Source of the DNA: Prorocentrum cordatum
Taxonomy: Eukaryota > Sar > Dinophyceae > Prorocentrales > Prorocentraceae
NCBI GenBank assembly: GCA_963575745.1
Contig: CAUYUJ010015027.1
Span: 998,393 to 1,062,392, forward strand
Reading direction: 5' to 3'
DNA: 64,000 nucleotides
The stretch's first letter is position 1; each line of letters begins with the position of its first letter. A program made the position numbers and the translations under genes. Positions 1 through 11,062 of the stretch are shown in pieces. The notes beneath the pieces were generated by a model. It saw nothing but the letters and a program-made list of their open reading frames with translations. It was not told where the DNA came from and made no database searches.

Positions 1-88
1 AGAGGCCTGTGGAGTGGAGGTCCAGGGCACCAGCGAAGCGACAGCACTGTCCTCCGCCAGTGGAATGGCGTGTCGTTCCCCCCCCCGC

Positions 89-250
89 GGTCACTGAAGA
101 CCCTCCACAGGGAGCGGTGGAGGGATCACAGAGGTGACTCCGACATTGGACCGACGTTTCCCCCCCCGGAGGTCATTGAAGACCCTCCGCAGGGAGCGGT
201 GGAGGGATCACAGAGGTGATTCCGACCGCTCAGCATCGACATTGGTGCCG
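89..250. repeat. two direct copies of an ~82-bp unit
   Basis: Starting at 89 and 171 the same unit recurs: a C-run, then a conserved block containing GAAGACCCTCC and GGAGGGATCACAGAGGTGA. The copies differ at only a few positions. No coding sense is seen. Confidence 0.8.
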
Positions 251-251
251 C

Positions 252-342
252 CTCTTCCTCCTCCTCCTCCTCCTCCTCCTCCTCCTCCTCCTCCTCCTCC
301 TCCTCCTCCTCCTCCTCCTCCTCCTCCTCCTCCTCCTCCTTC
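252..342. repeat. (TCC)n microsatellite
   Basis: About 30 near-perfect TCC triplets. The open frames across it encode only poly-proline or poly-leucine and are artefacts. Confidence 0.95.
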
Positions 343-1595
343 CATTCACCAGTTTGTGCGGCTCTCGGTTGCGACCCCCCTCCTCATCCTCCTACTGTGC
401 TGGTTCGGCGTTCAGCGTCACTCGGACTACACGCTACCCCCATTCTGATTCACCTGTCAAGGTGCATTTTGGCAGCAGAGGCTGCCAAGGAGTGATCTGG
501 ACAGCGATGGTCAGCGACAGTCTGATTCCGCAGGAACGGGATCCTCCAGCCCCCGCGACGGGGCGCGGATCGCCCGCGAGGGCACGCTTGGCTCGCGGCG
601 TTCCAAGTGCTGGGCTACGGCAAGGAGCAGACCTGCACGCCTCCCCGCTTCGGCACCACCTGAGGCCGGACCTGGGGTGAGCGTACTCCTGGCAAGTGGT
701 TCATCCTTTGGCAGGTCACCGCGGATCCCCCGGCAGGTCCGCCCCTGTTACCTCGGTTGACGCTCGCGACTTTGTGCCCCCGCCCCCTGAGACGGATAAG
801 TTGCCCGCGTTGTACGCCGACGACGTCGACGATTCGTTTCCCACGGCGGACGCCGCCTCCGAGTTCTAGCTACTGCAGAAGTGGTTTATCCTTTGGCAGT
901 TCACCACGGCCCTCCCGCAGGGTGGTCCAGGGGACTCGACCCGTGCTTGCAGCTGTATCCCCCCGACTTTCAGTGTCAGGCAAGTTGCAGGCCGTGGACT
1001 CAGAAGACAAGGCCGCCGGCTCCTTGAATAGGACGGTCGCCCGTGCCCAAGTGCATCTTATGAGTCCTTGTGAGTGAGGCCTCCACCTGTTCCCCCCTTC
1101 TCTTGCCGCCGCGTGCCCTCGCGCCCGCCGTGCCTCTCCTGTTCCTTGGCCTCCTCTTCGTGTTGGACGGTGCGGCCACCCCGGCCCCTCCGTGCCGCCA
1201 CAGCGCGGCGTGATCCACGCCCTCGCGCGCTGGTCGGTACGGTCAGAGCTGGCGCCACTTGTGCGACTGCTCCTTCCGGCCGTTTTCTAGTTGGTGCTTG
1301 CGTTCCCCGATTTCGGGTCGCCTGCATCATAATGAGGGTCATTCTGTCCCTGGCACGTGCACCCGCTGCCGCGGCCTATGGGCCCCAGCAGCTAATTATC
1401 TCGCCCTGTGCTCCAGCCGAGACCGTCCCGTTCCTTGGAGCTGTCCTTGTGAGCCGCCAATCAAAATGTATCCCCAATTTACAATGCGCCGTGGCCCGGA
1501 CGTTGTGACCGCTCCCTGGGCTTTTCTTTGGAGCCGCCGAACAAAAAGTGCATCCCCACCAGCCCATCCAGAAGCGATGCACAGGCGAGTTGCCT
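343..1595. other. no gene recognised; minor duplications
   Basis: No recognisable protein on either strand. Two short duplications are visible. Segments near 697-745 and 877-930 share a 'TTCATCCTTTGGCAG' type core followed by a CCGCAGG/CCGGCAGG motif. Segments near 1437-1475 and 1528-1560 share 'TTGGAGC...GCCGCC' and 'CAAAA.GTATCCCC' cores. Confidence 0.5.
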
Positions 1596-1599
1596 GTCA

Positions 1600-2245
1600 G
1601 AGTCGCCTCGGATGTCTCTTGGAAATTGTTGGAGGCCTCTTGGAGCGTCTTGGAGGCCTCCTGGCGGTCACTGGGGCCTCCTGGAGCGTCTTGGGTGCAT
1701 CGGGGAGCCTCTTGTGGCCTCTTGGGGGTCTCTCGGGAGCCTTTTGGAGGCCTCTTGGGCGCCTCTTGGGGCCTCCTGGGCGACTCTTGGGGCCCTCTTG
1801 AGGCGCTTTTGGGAACAATGGGGGCGCTCTTGGGGCCATCGATCAAAAAAGATGGGAGCTCTAATTACGTTCCCCTTTCGGGAGCCCCAAACATCGTCTC
1901 TTGGGCTCCTCTTGTGAGGCTTTTGGAGCGCTCTTGGGGCCGTATTGGAGCATTATTGGGCCTCTCTTGGGGCCCTCAGGGCCTTTCTTGGAGCTGCCTT
2001 GAGGCCTTGGAAGGCCATCGGAAACCAAAAGGCCAGAAGGCTTGCCTTAGGTGTTTGAAGGATTTGGGCCTCTTGGCGGCCTCCTGGGGAGGTTCCGTGC
2101 CCACGTGGGGCCGTCGTGGAGCGGTCGTGGGGCTTCGTGGAGCATCGTGGGAGCGATAGTGAACCATCTTGGGCTACTTTGGGCCGTCTTGGAAGTCATC
2201 TTGGGCTTTCTGAGGCCCTCTTGGAGCCGTATTGGGCCACCTTAA
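1600..2245. repeat. degenerate GGCCTCTTGGGG repeat array
   Basis: Dense array of short units (about 10-20 bp) built on CCTCTTGG, CCTCCTGG and GTCTTGGAG. It reads as Ser-Trp/Gly-Leu-rich peptide in every forward frame, the sign of a short repeat rather than a gene. The same family is present at 30.8-31.1, 31.6, 53.05 and 55.55 kb and reverse-complemented near 13.56-13.77 kb. Confidence 0.8.
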
Positions 2246-2326
2246 ATGCTCTGACCCGCTCGCGAGGCTCCCCGTCCAGGTCCAGGGGAGGGGGTAGGGG
2301 GAGGGGTCAAGCCACCCACCCGCCCG

Positions 2327-2846
2327 CAAGCCGTTTATCTCACTCCCACCCGCCCCCCCCCAAAACATAAAGTAACACCCGAGCCTGAGCATGTTCAGCG
2401 GTCGTCTTTGGATGGACAGCTACTGGGAAAGCCGACCCCAGATGCGCGACGCAGGGGAGAGGTACCCCACACGTCCCAGGCGCGCCACGCGCGCCAGGCA
2501 CCCCTGGGGCCCGAGCGTGCCAGGCACGCGTGGTGCGCCAGGTGCGCCACGTACTCCGAGTGCGCCAGGTGCGCCGCACACTCCAGCCGCGCCAAGTGCA
2601 CCATGTTCGGGACACGTGTAGAGTGCGTCAGGTGCGCCTGCGCACGTGACAGCACACATCGAGAACCATGTCGGCCCCCGCCATCCTTGTCGAAAACCAA
2701 TGCCCATCATTGTGTCTGGTGGGCCTGCGCACAGCAGGCCACGCGCCACCACCCCCGCCGCCCCTGTCAAACACCATTTGACAGTGATCGCGGGGTGGCC
2801 GCGCATGATCCAGATTTAGCCGCGAGGTGCATCTTGTATTTTTTGT
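2327..2846. repeat. duplicated block D1, copy 1
   Basis: A ~515-bp block beginning AAGCCGTTTA and running through a degenerate GTGCGCCAG repeat to GCCGCGCATGATCC. It is repeated as a direct copy about 760 bp downstream (3088-3600) with high identity and small indels. No credible coding region. Confidence 0.85.
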
Positions 2847-2849
2847 CAG

Positions 2850-3075
2850 GGACGGTAGCCCTGCGCACGGCACCCCCGCAGCCCTTGTCAAAAAACATCA
2901 CAAAGTGTTCGCGGGCCTCACAAACATGACCCAAGACCTTGCCCCAAAGTGTACTTTGCATTGTTTTTGTTGCAGGGATGGTGGGGGGGGGCTCATGGTG
3001 TCGGCATGGTTCCTGGTTGGACGCTTGCCGGTTGGGGGAGGGGGTGTATATCAATAAGGAACAGTGATCAAGACA
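2850..3075. repeat. duplicated block D2, copy 1
   Basis: Carries CACAAAGTGTTCGCGGGCCT, CCCCAAAGTGTACTTTGCAT, a GGGATGGTGGGGGG run and GGAACAGTGAT. The same order of motifs recurs at about 5520-5800. Between the copies lie D1 copy 2 and the 89-bp array. Confidence 0.8.
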
Positions 3076-3087
3076 CTTTTCGAGATA

Positions 3088-3600
3088 GCAAGCCGTTTAG
3101 CTCATTCCCACCCACCCTCCCAAAACATCTAGTAACACCCGAGCCTGAGCATGGTCAGCAGTCGTCTTCGGATGGACAGCTACTGGGAACCAATACCGAC
3201 CCCATGTGCGCGACGCTGAGGAGAGGACGCCACGCGTCCCAGGCGCGCCACGCGCGCCAGGCACCCTTGGGGCCGAAGCGTGCCAGGCACGCCTGGTGCG
3301 CCAGATGGGCCACGTGCTCCGAGTGCGCCAGGTGTGCCGCTCACTCCAGCCACGCCAGGTGCGCCATGACCTGGGGCACGTGCAGAGTGCGTCAGGTGCG
3401 CCTGCGCACGTGACAGCACACATCGAGAACAGTGTCGGCCCCCGCCATCCTTGTGGAAAACCCATGCCCATCATTGTGTCTGGTGGGCCTGCGCACAGCA
3501 GGCCACGCGCCACCACCCCCGCCGCCCCTGTCAAACACCATTTGACGGTGATCGCGGGGTAGCCGCGCATGATCCAAATTTAGCCGCGAAGTGCATGTTG
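3088..3600. repeat. duplicated block D1, copy 2
   Basis: Direct copy of 2327-2846. The shared end is GCCGCGCATGATCCAAATTTAGC (here split by one variable base between copies). It then runs into the tail of the 88/89-bp composite element. Confidence 0.85.
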
Positions 3601-3848
3601 TTTTGTTCCCAACCCTCCTGTGCGTTGGGTCCTCGTTTTGAATTCGCAGCGCCGCGCGTCTCCTTCCTCCCTTCCTTCCTCCTCCCCCTCCTCCCTCCTC
3701 TCCCCTTCCCCTGCGCTCCTCCTTCCACGTCATCCTCAACCCATTCTCCCCTCTCCCCATCACCATCATCATCACCATCACCAGCATCATCATCACCATC
3801 ACCATCGCCACCACCATTATCATTCTCGTCACCGTTTCGGCGCACCCC
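3595..3848 (-). repeat. tail and (CAT)n microsatellite of the 88/89-bp composite element
   Basis: Read on the minus strand, this is a (ATG/GTG)n tract at about 3757-3835, then a GGA-rich purine tract, then a unique tail containing TTCAAAACGAGGACCCAAC. The same three-part order follows the 88-bp array at 48.1-48.56 kb on the plus strand. This shows that the tandem array and its flank were copied together. Confidence 0.75.
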
Positions 3849-5195
3849 TCACACGTTTCGTGGCCACATAGGGAGCTTCACCAAAGGCTCCAGTGGCTGC
3901 GTCCGCATGGTGACTCGGGTCCCTTCTGGCACATTCCTCACACGCTTCGTGGCCCCATAGGGAGCTCCCCAGAAGGCCCCAGTGGCTGCGTCCGCATGGT
4001 GATTCGGGTCCCTTCGGGCGCGCCCCTCACACGTTTCGTGGCCCCATAAGGAGCTTCACCGAAGGCCCCAGTGGCTGCGTCCGCATGGTGGCTCGGAACC
4101 CTTCTGGCACCCCCCATCGCACGTGTCGTGGCTCCGTAGGGAGCTCCCCAGAAGGCCCCAGTGGCTGCGTCCGCATGGTGGCTCGGGTCCTTCCAAGCAC
4201 ACCTCTCACACGCTTCGTGGCCTCATAGGGAGCCCCACCGAAGGCCCCAGTGGCTGCGTCCGCATGGTGGCTCGGGTCCTTTCTGGCACACCTCTCACAC
4301 GCTTCGTGGCCCCATAGGGAGCCCCACCGAAGGCCCCAGTGGCTGCGTCCGCATGGTGACTCGGGTCCCTTCTGGCACCCCCCATCGCACGTGTCGTGGC
4401 TCCGTAGGGAGCTCCCCAGAAGGCCCCAGTGGCTGCGTCCGCATGGTGGCTCGGGTCCTTCCAAGCACACCTCTCACACGCTTCGTGGCCCCATAGGGAG
4501 CCCCACCGAAGGCCCCTGTGTCTGCGTCCGCATGGTGGCTCGGGTCCTTTCTGGCACACCCCTCACACGCTTCGTGGCCCCATAGGGAGCTCCCCAGAAG
4601 GCCCCAGTGGCTGCGTCCGCATGGTGGCTCGGGTCCCTTCGGGAGCGCCCCTCACGCGTTTCGTGGCCCCATAAGGAGCTTCTCCGAAGGCCCCAGTGGC
4701 TGCGTCCGCATGGTGACTCGGAACCCTTCTGGCACCCCCCATCGCACGCGTCGTGGCTCCGTAGGGAACTCCCCAGAAGGCCCCAGTGGCTGCGTCCGCA
4801 TGGTGGCTCGGGTCCTTTCTGGCACACCTCTCACACGCTTCGTGGCCCCATAGGAGCCCCACCGAAGGCCCCAGTGGCTGCGTCCGCATGGTGGCTCGGG
4901 TCCTTTCTGGCACACCCCTCACACGGTTCGTGGCCCCATAGGGAGCTCCCCAGAAGGCCCCAGTGGCTGCGTCCGCATGGTGGCTCGGGTCCATTCTTCT
5001 GGCACACCTTCCACACGTTTCGTGGCCCCATAGGGAGCCCCACCGAAGGCCCCAGTGGCTGCGCCCGCACGGTGACTCGGGTCCCTCCTGGCACACCCCT
5101 CACACTTCATGGCCCCATAAGGAGCCCCACCGAAGGCCCCAGCGGTTGCGTCCGCATGGTGGCTCGGGTCCTTCCTGGCGCACCCCCCACGAGCA
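3848..5195 (-). repeat. 89-bp minisatellite array, 15 copies
   Basis: Units repeat every 88-90 bp, seen by recurrence of CATAGGGAG near 3868, 3956, 4046, 4226, 4314 and onward to 5117. Two unit subtypes alternate: one with CCCATCGCACGTGTCGTGGC and one with CTCACACGCTTCGTGGC. Its reverse complement is the 88-bp repeat of the 45.5-48.1 kb array. There are no unique spacers, so this is not CRISPR-like. Open frames here are repeat artefacts. Confidence 0.95.
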
Positions 5196-5519
5196 TGGCG
5201 CATGATCCGCAACGCGGTTTGGTTCAGAAGTGAGACTGCCCATGATCCCTCCTCCTGCTCCCACTGGCCTCGCCGTTCTGCTCCGCGCCGCAAGCACTGC
5301 CAACTTCTGCGTGTGAATTGAGTCGCGCGGCTGCGTGCTGAGCCGGGTCCGATTTCCTCTGGCGAAATTTTCGGGGGAATTGCGACCCCCCCCGCAAAAC
5401 AAATATTGTGCCGCGAGTGGTCTTGTTGATACCTTTCACGCGTGTAGAATGGGTTAGGTTTTTCGCCCGGGTAATTTTTCTCAGGGATGATAGCCCTGCG
5501 CACAGCAGGCAATATGCTG
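5196..5519. other. no gene recognised
   Basis: Unique-looking sequence between the 89-bp array and block D2 copy 2. No protein family or RNA gene is recognisable. Confidence 0.4.
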
Positions 5520-5800
5520 ACATCCGCGCCGTCCTTGTCAAAAACTATACAAAGTGTTCGCGGGCCTCACGAACATGATTCAAGACTTTGCCCCAAAGTG
5601 TACTTTGCATTGTTCTTTTGACAGGGATGGTGGGGGGCGGCCGCATCGGGTTGGCCGCGCATGCTCCAAATGTGGAGGCAGAGTGCGTTTTGCATTTTCT
5701 GACAGGGGTGGTGGGGGGTGTCCACATGGTGTCCTCATGGTTCCTGGCTGTCTGCCGGTCGCCTGGGGGAAGGGGTCTATATTCATAGGGAACAGTGATA
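5520..5800. repeat. duplicated block D2, copy 2
   Basis: Shares CAAAGTGTTCGCGGGCCTCA, CCCCAAAGTGTACTTTGCAT, GATGGTGGGGGG and GGAACAGTGAT in the same order as 2850-3075, with an extra ~90 bp insertion that is itself an internal partial copy (GACAGGG.TGGTGGGGGG twice). Confidence 0.75.
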
Positions 5801-5908
5801 AACCCCTCCCCGAAGGGGAAGAAGGGGGTTGGAAAAGGAGCCTCCCTAGACCACCTACGCCCAGAGGGCTGGTGGGACTTTATCAACGCATAGACATGAC
5901 ATTCAAGG

Positions 5909-6453
5909 TTGCGTGGCACATGCGTCCGCGTCATTGTGCTGGTGTCTTGCGTTCGCTCGCAGCCGATCTTCGAGAGCATGCAGATCGCGGAGGGCAGGGC
6001 GCTCGTGCCCAACAGCACGTGTATTCCTCAGCGTAGCCTTGCTGATCCTGCTCCTGCGGCGGCGGTGGCGGTGTCTCAGGTCGGGCTGATCACTTCCATC
6101 CCACAGGCATTCAAACAGCCCCAAGACATCTATGACACGCAATTGTGTTCATTCCAGTCGTTGGTCGACGCCTGCAGCTGCAAAGTCTTCTCGAACAGGA
6201 AGCACAGGAACGGATTTCGTCCGGGGCGGAGGCGGAGGCGGCGAGAGATGAGCCCGATCCAGATGCGGATGCGTCTCAATCGCCATCTTCCTCGGACCGC
6301 GCGAACTCCGATTCGAGCTTGGACGCGACCGAAAACCGCACGGACGACATTGAGGCGCACCTGCAGTCCGTCAGCGATCGGACCCCGACTCCCAAGAACA
6401 TCCTGTTTTTTTTCAAGATGAGGATCATCGAGGTGGTAAGAACACCGAGTTAG
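5909..6453 (+). CDS. hypothetical coding-like fragment, probably frameshifted
   Basis: Two overlapping forward frames look more like protein than the surrounding repeats. The first (5909 onward) runs through a segment with SQVGLITSIPQAF. The second (about 6145-6453) is acidic and serine-rich, with EAEAARDEPDPDADASQ and an EAHLQSV stretch. They would join near 6150-6180. A GCTCGCAG at 5955-5962 could be a splice acceptor. No domain or family is recognised; this may be an old exon or chance. Confidence 0.2.
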
Positions 6454-6454
6454 G

Positions 6455-6760
6455 TGCAACAATTGTTCGGGGAATTGTGCAGCAGCTACACGGATGGAGG
6501 CGGCTTCTTTTCAGATCGGGGGTATCGTTTGAGATTTCTTGGGGCTTCATAGCCAAACGTTCGAACTTGGATGCAACGGGCACGGGGTGAGAGCGGCTCT
6601 TTTTCAATGCGGGGTTCTCACTGGATCTCGCTTGGTTTTGTGATCCTACTTCGTCGCCGTCCTTACAGGTAGGAGCATAAATGGCAGCTCCTTTTCAAAA
6701 TCGGGCTCTCGCCTGAAATGCAGGACTATGGGGCGCTCGTCTTGCAAGGGTGCATTCCCC
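6455..6760 (+). repeat. degenerate copies of the ~83-bp dispersed repeat
   Basis: Contains the family marks: CAGCTACACGGATGGAGG, TTTTCA.ATCGGG and TCTCGCCTGA. Clean copies lie at 23.6-24.1, 28.4-28.9 and 29.6-30.5 kb. Confidence 0.5.
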
Positions 6761-6849
6761 GCATCGATAAGGATGTCCTTTTTAGGGTTTTTGGAGGAGA
6801 GGCTTGGGACGGGCGGGCTTATGTATTGAAGCATCGTTGAGGCGGCTTG

Positions 6850-7534
6850 GAATTACTCTGGTCTTTCCTCCAACGACGACGACGACGCTTGCCAGGAGCG
6901 CGAAGCCTTCGAGTGGCTCATCGCGACATCGAAGGCCCCGCAGCCGTCGTTCGTGGCTGGCGTCGACGTTTATCCTCATCGTCGTCGTCGTTCATCGTTG
7001 TCGTCGTCGTTCCTCGTTGCCTTGGCCGTTCCTCGTCATTCTCCGTCGCCGTCGATCATCATCGTCGTCGTCGTTCCTCGTTAGCGTTGTAGTCGTTCCT
7101 CGTCATTCCTCGCCGCCGTCGATCATCGTCGCCGTCATTTGTCAATCCTCGTCTCCTCGTGTATGCGTCCTTGTCGTGGTCGTTTTGTCGGTCCTCGTCG
7201 CCGATCGTCATCAACGTGTGCCGACCCTCGTCGTCGTCATCGATCGTCGTGGTCGTCGTCGATCCTCGTTGTCGTCGTCCTTCCTTCCTCGTCGTGCCTT
7301 GCTGTCGCCGTCCTCGCCCATCCTCGCCGTCGCTCCTCGTCGTCGCTCCTCGTCGCAGGCGCCGTTCTCCGCCGCCGCTCGGTCCTCGCGCTGCATGGCG
7401 CCGAGAGGCCCCGCCGAGCCCTGGCCTCGCGTCCTGGCTGCAGTCGCGCGCGGAGGCGCAGAGCAGGCCGCGAGTGCCTCGCCCCGCGCGCCGCCGCCGA
7501 CGGCGCCGCCGACGGCGCTGACGACGCCGCCGCA

Positions 7535-7585
<51 letters not shown>

Positions 7586-7595
7586 AACGGCGTTT
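6850..7595. repeat. degenerate (CGT)n region ending in (GAC)n
   Basis: CGT-rich simple sequence throughout, with a nearly pure (GAC)n run at 7535-7586. The 374-codon frame at 6804-7928 is Arg/Ser/Val low complexity created by this tract and is not called as a gene. Confidence 0.85.
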
Positions 7596-7599
7596 CGGA

Positions 7600-8060
7600 G
7601 GTTGTTGGTGAGTTTCTGGAGGTTCTCGTCGCCACGGCTGGGTGCGGCCCCTCTAGGGGACCAGCACAGAGTTCTTTCGGAAGGCGGTGGCAGAAGAGGA
7701 GACCCCATCCCCCTCCTCAGCAAGTATGCCATATGTGTAAATACACGTGCATGCAGGCATACATACAGACCTGCCGACCCACCGACCGACCTGTCTACAT
7801 ATATGTATATACATACATACGTGCTATGTTCGCCCTTCTCCCCTGCCTCTGTTTGGAAATTGCCCCGCCCGTTCCGCATATCGTGTGTTTATTGCACGCA
7901 GGAGTTCAATAGTTGGTTTTCTCGGTGATGCTATGTATAATCCAGTCGCGTCTGGTACCTCAATGTGGTGTTGCCGTTGCAGCGCGGGCCTCAGGTTAGA
8001 ATCGGTGCTTTGCCCCCGTCGTTCAGAACACTTTTCTGGATCCGAGTCCTCCCTCATCGT
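7600..8060. other. no gene recognised; short TA/CATA tract
   Basis: A short ATGTATATACATACATA tract lies near 7803-7820. No recognisable coding sequence. Confidence 0.4.
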
Positions 8061-8515
8061 TGTCGCCCCGTTCCTTCTTTCTCCTGCGCCTTCCCGTGGT
8101 CTTCCTGCTCCTGCCGCTCCTTCCATTCCAGCTCCTACTGCTGCTGCTGCTGCTGTTCGTCCTCGTCCTCCTCCTTCCTCATCCTCCTGTTCCTCCTGCC
8201 CGTCCTCCCGCTTATCCGCCACTTCCTGTTTCAATGTGCACCGCTCTCCCGTTTCCAATTGCACAACACGATGAGGTCACGTTTGAAATTCCAGGTCTGC
8301 TGTGGCACGCGTCGGCGGATAGAGAAACAATCAGCGCAATGAGAGGGGTGGGTTGGAGAAACAGGATGTCAGATATGACTCGGGGGTAGCTAGATTGCCC
8401 ACCTCCCCTCTTGATCCTCCTCATCATCCTCCTACTCCTCCTCTTCCTCCTCGCCATCATCATCACCATCACCAGCACCAGCACCATCATCATAACACCA
8501 TAGTCAACAAAAGCA
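8060..8515. repeat. mixed (TCC)n, (TGC)n and (CAT/CAC)n microsatellites
   Basis: Pyrimidine-rich CTCCTC/CTGCTG tracts at about 8070-8220 and CTC then CATCAC tracts at 8412-8510, separated by ~190 bp of unique-looking sequence. Confidence 0.85.
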
Positions 8516-8754
8516 TCGTCGCTACCATCACCCTGGCCCGTCAGCACCCCTCTCATTCTCCTTCTCGTCATCGTCCCTCCTCTACCTCGTCCTCGTGCCG
8601 CATCCCGTCCTCACCTCATGTTTTCCCCAGGACCCAGACGGACCTCGGGTCCCTGCTCATCGGCATTTTGGCGGGGCCCCCAGTCAGTCCCGGCGTCGAT
8701 GCGCGGTGATTTGACGAGTGAGAGCATCAGGGGGACGAGGATGAGCGGAAGCAG
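8516..8754. other. no gene recognised
   Basis: Unique-looking DNA between two simple repeats; nothing supported. Confidence 0.4.
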
Positions 8755-8995
8755 CAAGGGGGGGAGGGGGAGGGAGGGATGAGGAGGAGAGGAGGAGGAG
8801 GAGGAGGAGGAGGAGGAGGAGGATGAGGAGGAGGAGGAGGAGGAGGAGGAGGAGGAGGGTGGGTGGAGGAGGGAGGAGGAGGGGGGGAGGGGGAGGAGGA
8901 GGAAGAGTGGGAAGGGGTGGGAGGAAAGAACGGGGGAAGGGGGGAAGAGGGAGAAGAGGGGAGGATGATGCAGAGGGAGGCGGAGACAATTGAAA
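8755..8995. repeat. (GGA)n purine tract
   Basis: Nearly uninterrupted purine strand of GGA/GGGA units, longest pure run about 8787-8860. Confidence 0.9.
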
Positions 8996-10570
8996 GGAGG
9001 ATGAGGATTCGATAGAATGAGATGGTGCTTTCAACGTGGCAATGGCCCCTGGAGAGTTCAGCTAATTCTGGTCTTTAGCGCTCTGGGCCAAAATGCCTAC
9101 AGTGAAGTGTGCGCACGCCCCAGCCGTTACGACGAATTTTGCGAATTTGATCTTCGGGTTTCTGTCGCCCAAGGGCTAAGGGGCTATAACCACCACCGAC
9201 CCCAACCAACCTCCATGTACTATCGCACCACCCTAAGGGTGCGGTAGCATGGACACGAATTGAAATTCGCCTTCTGACATTCTGAAGCACACGCGATGGG
9301 TCTTCAATGGGCTCGTGCCAAACAACGGGCCGGCCTCCTGGAATACGCGGCTAAAGTTTGCATGTTCCCATTCTCTGTAGTAGGGAAGAATGAGAAAGCC
9401 ATCTTCCACACAGGATGTGTACTGGGCAGTAAAAGGATTTTGGCTAAATTGGAAACCGCTTGTCGCACGAGTGGACTCTGAAAATTTCGACATGATCGCT
9501 TGCGCGGCGTTAGCATTGTTGTTCAAGGACTTGTACCGATGAATCATTGCGATCGGCCATGCCATGTGCACATGGAAAGGGTGAGCAGAAGAGATTGACA
9601 GAGGAATACAGATGGAAGGAGGCTTCGTGTGGCAGAACGAAGAGCATTTGCCAGATCTTCTCCATTCCGCAGCCTTCCTCGGCTCTACGTCTAGCCCCGT
9701 GGTTGCCTCGATTGATCTACTCTAAAGATCGATTTGACGAATTTCCTCTCCATCACGTGCCTCAAAAAGAGCCCGTGCAAACCACTTCTGACGTCGCCCC
9801 GAAAGATGGTGAGCCCATTATCTTCAAACATGCCGCCAAACTCTACACCGTGGCGTCTTCTGATTTCGGATCGAAGGACACACGGGGCCTCGACCATGCT
9901 GTGGACGGCATCGGCCACTTCGCCCGAGAATAAGAGACCCATGCTTGTGTCTAGTCTTACCTTCCAAAGTCGATCCGTGCCTCCAGCACTGATGAGTTGA
10001 TTGCGAAGGTTAGCCAGGATCCAACTCTTGTGTGTTATCTTGTCCTTGGGGCCGTCGAATGGCTCGCTGGATTCGACAACCAATTCCTGGTATGATCCAG
10101 TCATGAAATAATCGGTCGGCCAAAACGTACGAACACATCGTCCGCATCCACCTAAACTTGACAAAGTTGTGTGAGTAGATTCTGACATATTTGTCTGTGG
10201 GGAAAGTACCAACTGTGCCCAACTTCAATATGTCAAGCGCTAGCCTGTGAATGTCAGAGACAGTCGAAGGCGAATGGCGATTATTTAAGAACCGTCCTCT
10301 CGCTATTCGGCACGCCTGGCAGGTGCCATTGGTTAAATATTGAAGATGGCCCCTATCTGCGAAGAATTTTTGTGAGAGCATGCGGGAGTGATGCGTCTTC
10401 GCGCTCCCAGGTGCCACCAACGGTCGGTGTCCTCCCCTATATAAAACAGCTTCCACTTGACGGTGATACAAACTGCTCAGAGGTTGACCGACTCGGGCAA
10501 GGTCTTGGGCCTAGCGTGTTCGCAAGGCGTGTTTTCTATGCAGAGCAAGTAAGAATTCAACATGCCAACA
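8996..10570. other. no gene recognised; lower-GC degenerate DNA
   Basis: Codon-like structure is weak on both strands. The longest frames (minus 9691-10212; plus 9547-9933) show no motif I recognise and mirror each other, as expected for non-coding DNA. Short scraps resemble the ~83-bp family (for example TATCTGCGAAGAATTTT near 10346), too degenerate to call. Confidence 0.35.
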
Positions 10571-11062
10571 TTACACACCCACTGCTGTGAGGTGAGCCGC
10601 TAAGTTAACCGCGCTCCACATGTATACATGTGGATTCGTTTTGCCGCATGTCAGAAGTATTTCGAAACCTGAGATGGTCATCAATTTTAGTAGTTTCCAG
10701 AGTAGCCTTTCCGTCGCTTGGCCTTGCCCTTGCCGCATCCTGTTTTCCCATAGTTTGATCGTCCTTTTCTTGCTTTGCCGCATTCTGGTATTGACGTAGT
10801 CGCCGCTTTGCCACCGCTTTTGTCGTAACGGCGGTGGGCGTCGGTCTTGCTTGTCTTCCCCTTCGGGGGGCCCTCTCTGGCCGTCGTAACCCTTACCTTT
10901 TGTCTTGCCCTTGCTGTCGTTTTTGGCCTTGCCCTTTGCTTTGCCTTTTGACCCCGCCGCCACCGGCGGGGGATCGCCGCTTTCTGGTTTGAGCGTCAAC
11001 GGTGTTGCAACACACCCTCCCGTCCCGGGATCCCTTGCTCCAGGAACAGTCCCTACAACCAC
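10571..11062 (-). CDS. hypothetical Lys/Gly-rich open frame
   Basis: A minus-strand frame containing GSKGKAKGKAKNDSKGKTKG followed by Arg-rich sequence. It resembles the basic low-complexity stretches common in dinoflagellate retroelement Gag-like proteins, but no zinc knuckle or enzyme domain is visible and the C-terminal third is nondescript. It could be a fragment of a decayed element or a chance frame. Confidence 0.15.
   Translation of the reverse strand: MVVGTVPGARDPGTGGCVATPLTLKPESGDPPPVAAGSKGKAKGKAKNDSKGKTKGKGYDGQRGPPEGEDKQDRRPPPLRQKRWQSGDYVNTRMRQSKKRTIKLWENRMRQGQGQATERLLWKLLKLMTISGFEILLTCGKTNPHVYMWSAVNLAAHLTAVGV

Noticed and set aside
3848-5195. CRISPR-like array
   Set aside because: Units are contiguous and 89 bp long with no unique spacers, in a eukaryotic setting.
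6804-7928. 374-codon forward frame
   Set aside because: Almost entirely Arg/Ser/Val from a (CGT)n tract and poly-Thr from (GAC)n; all frames are similarly open.
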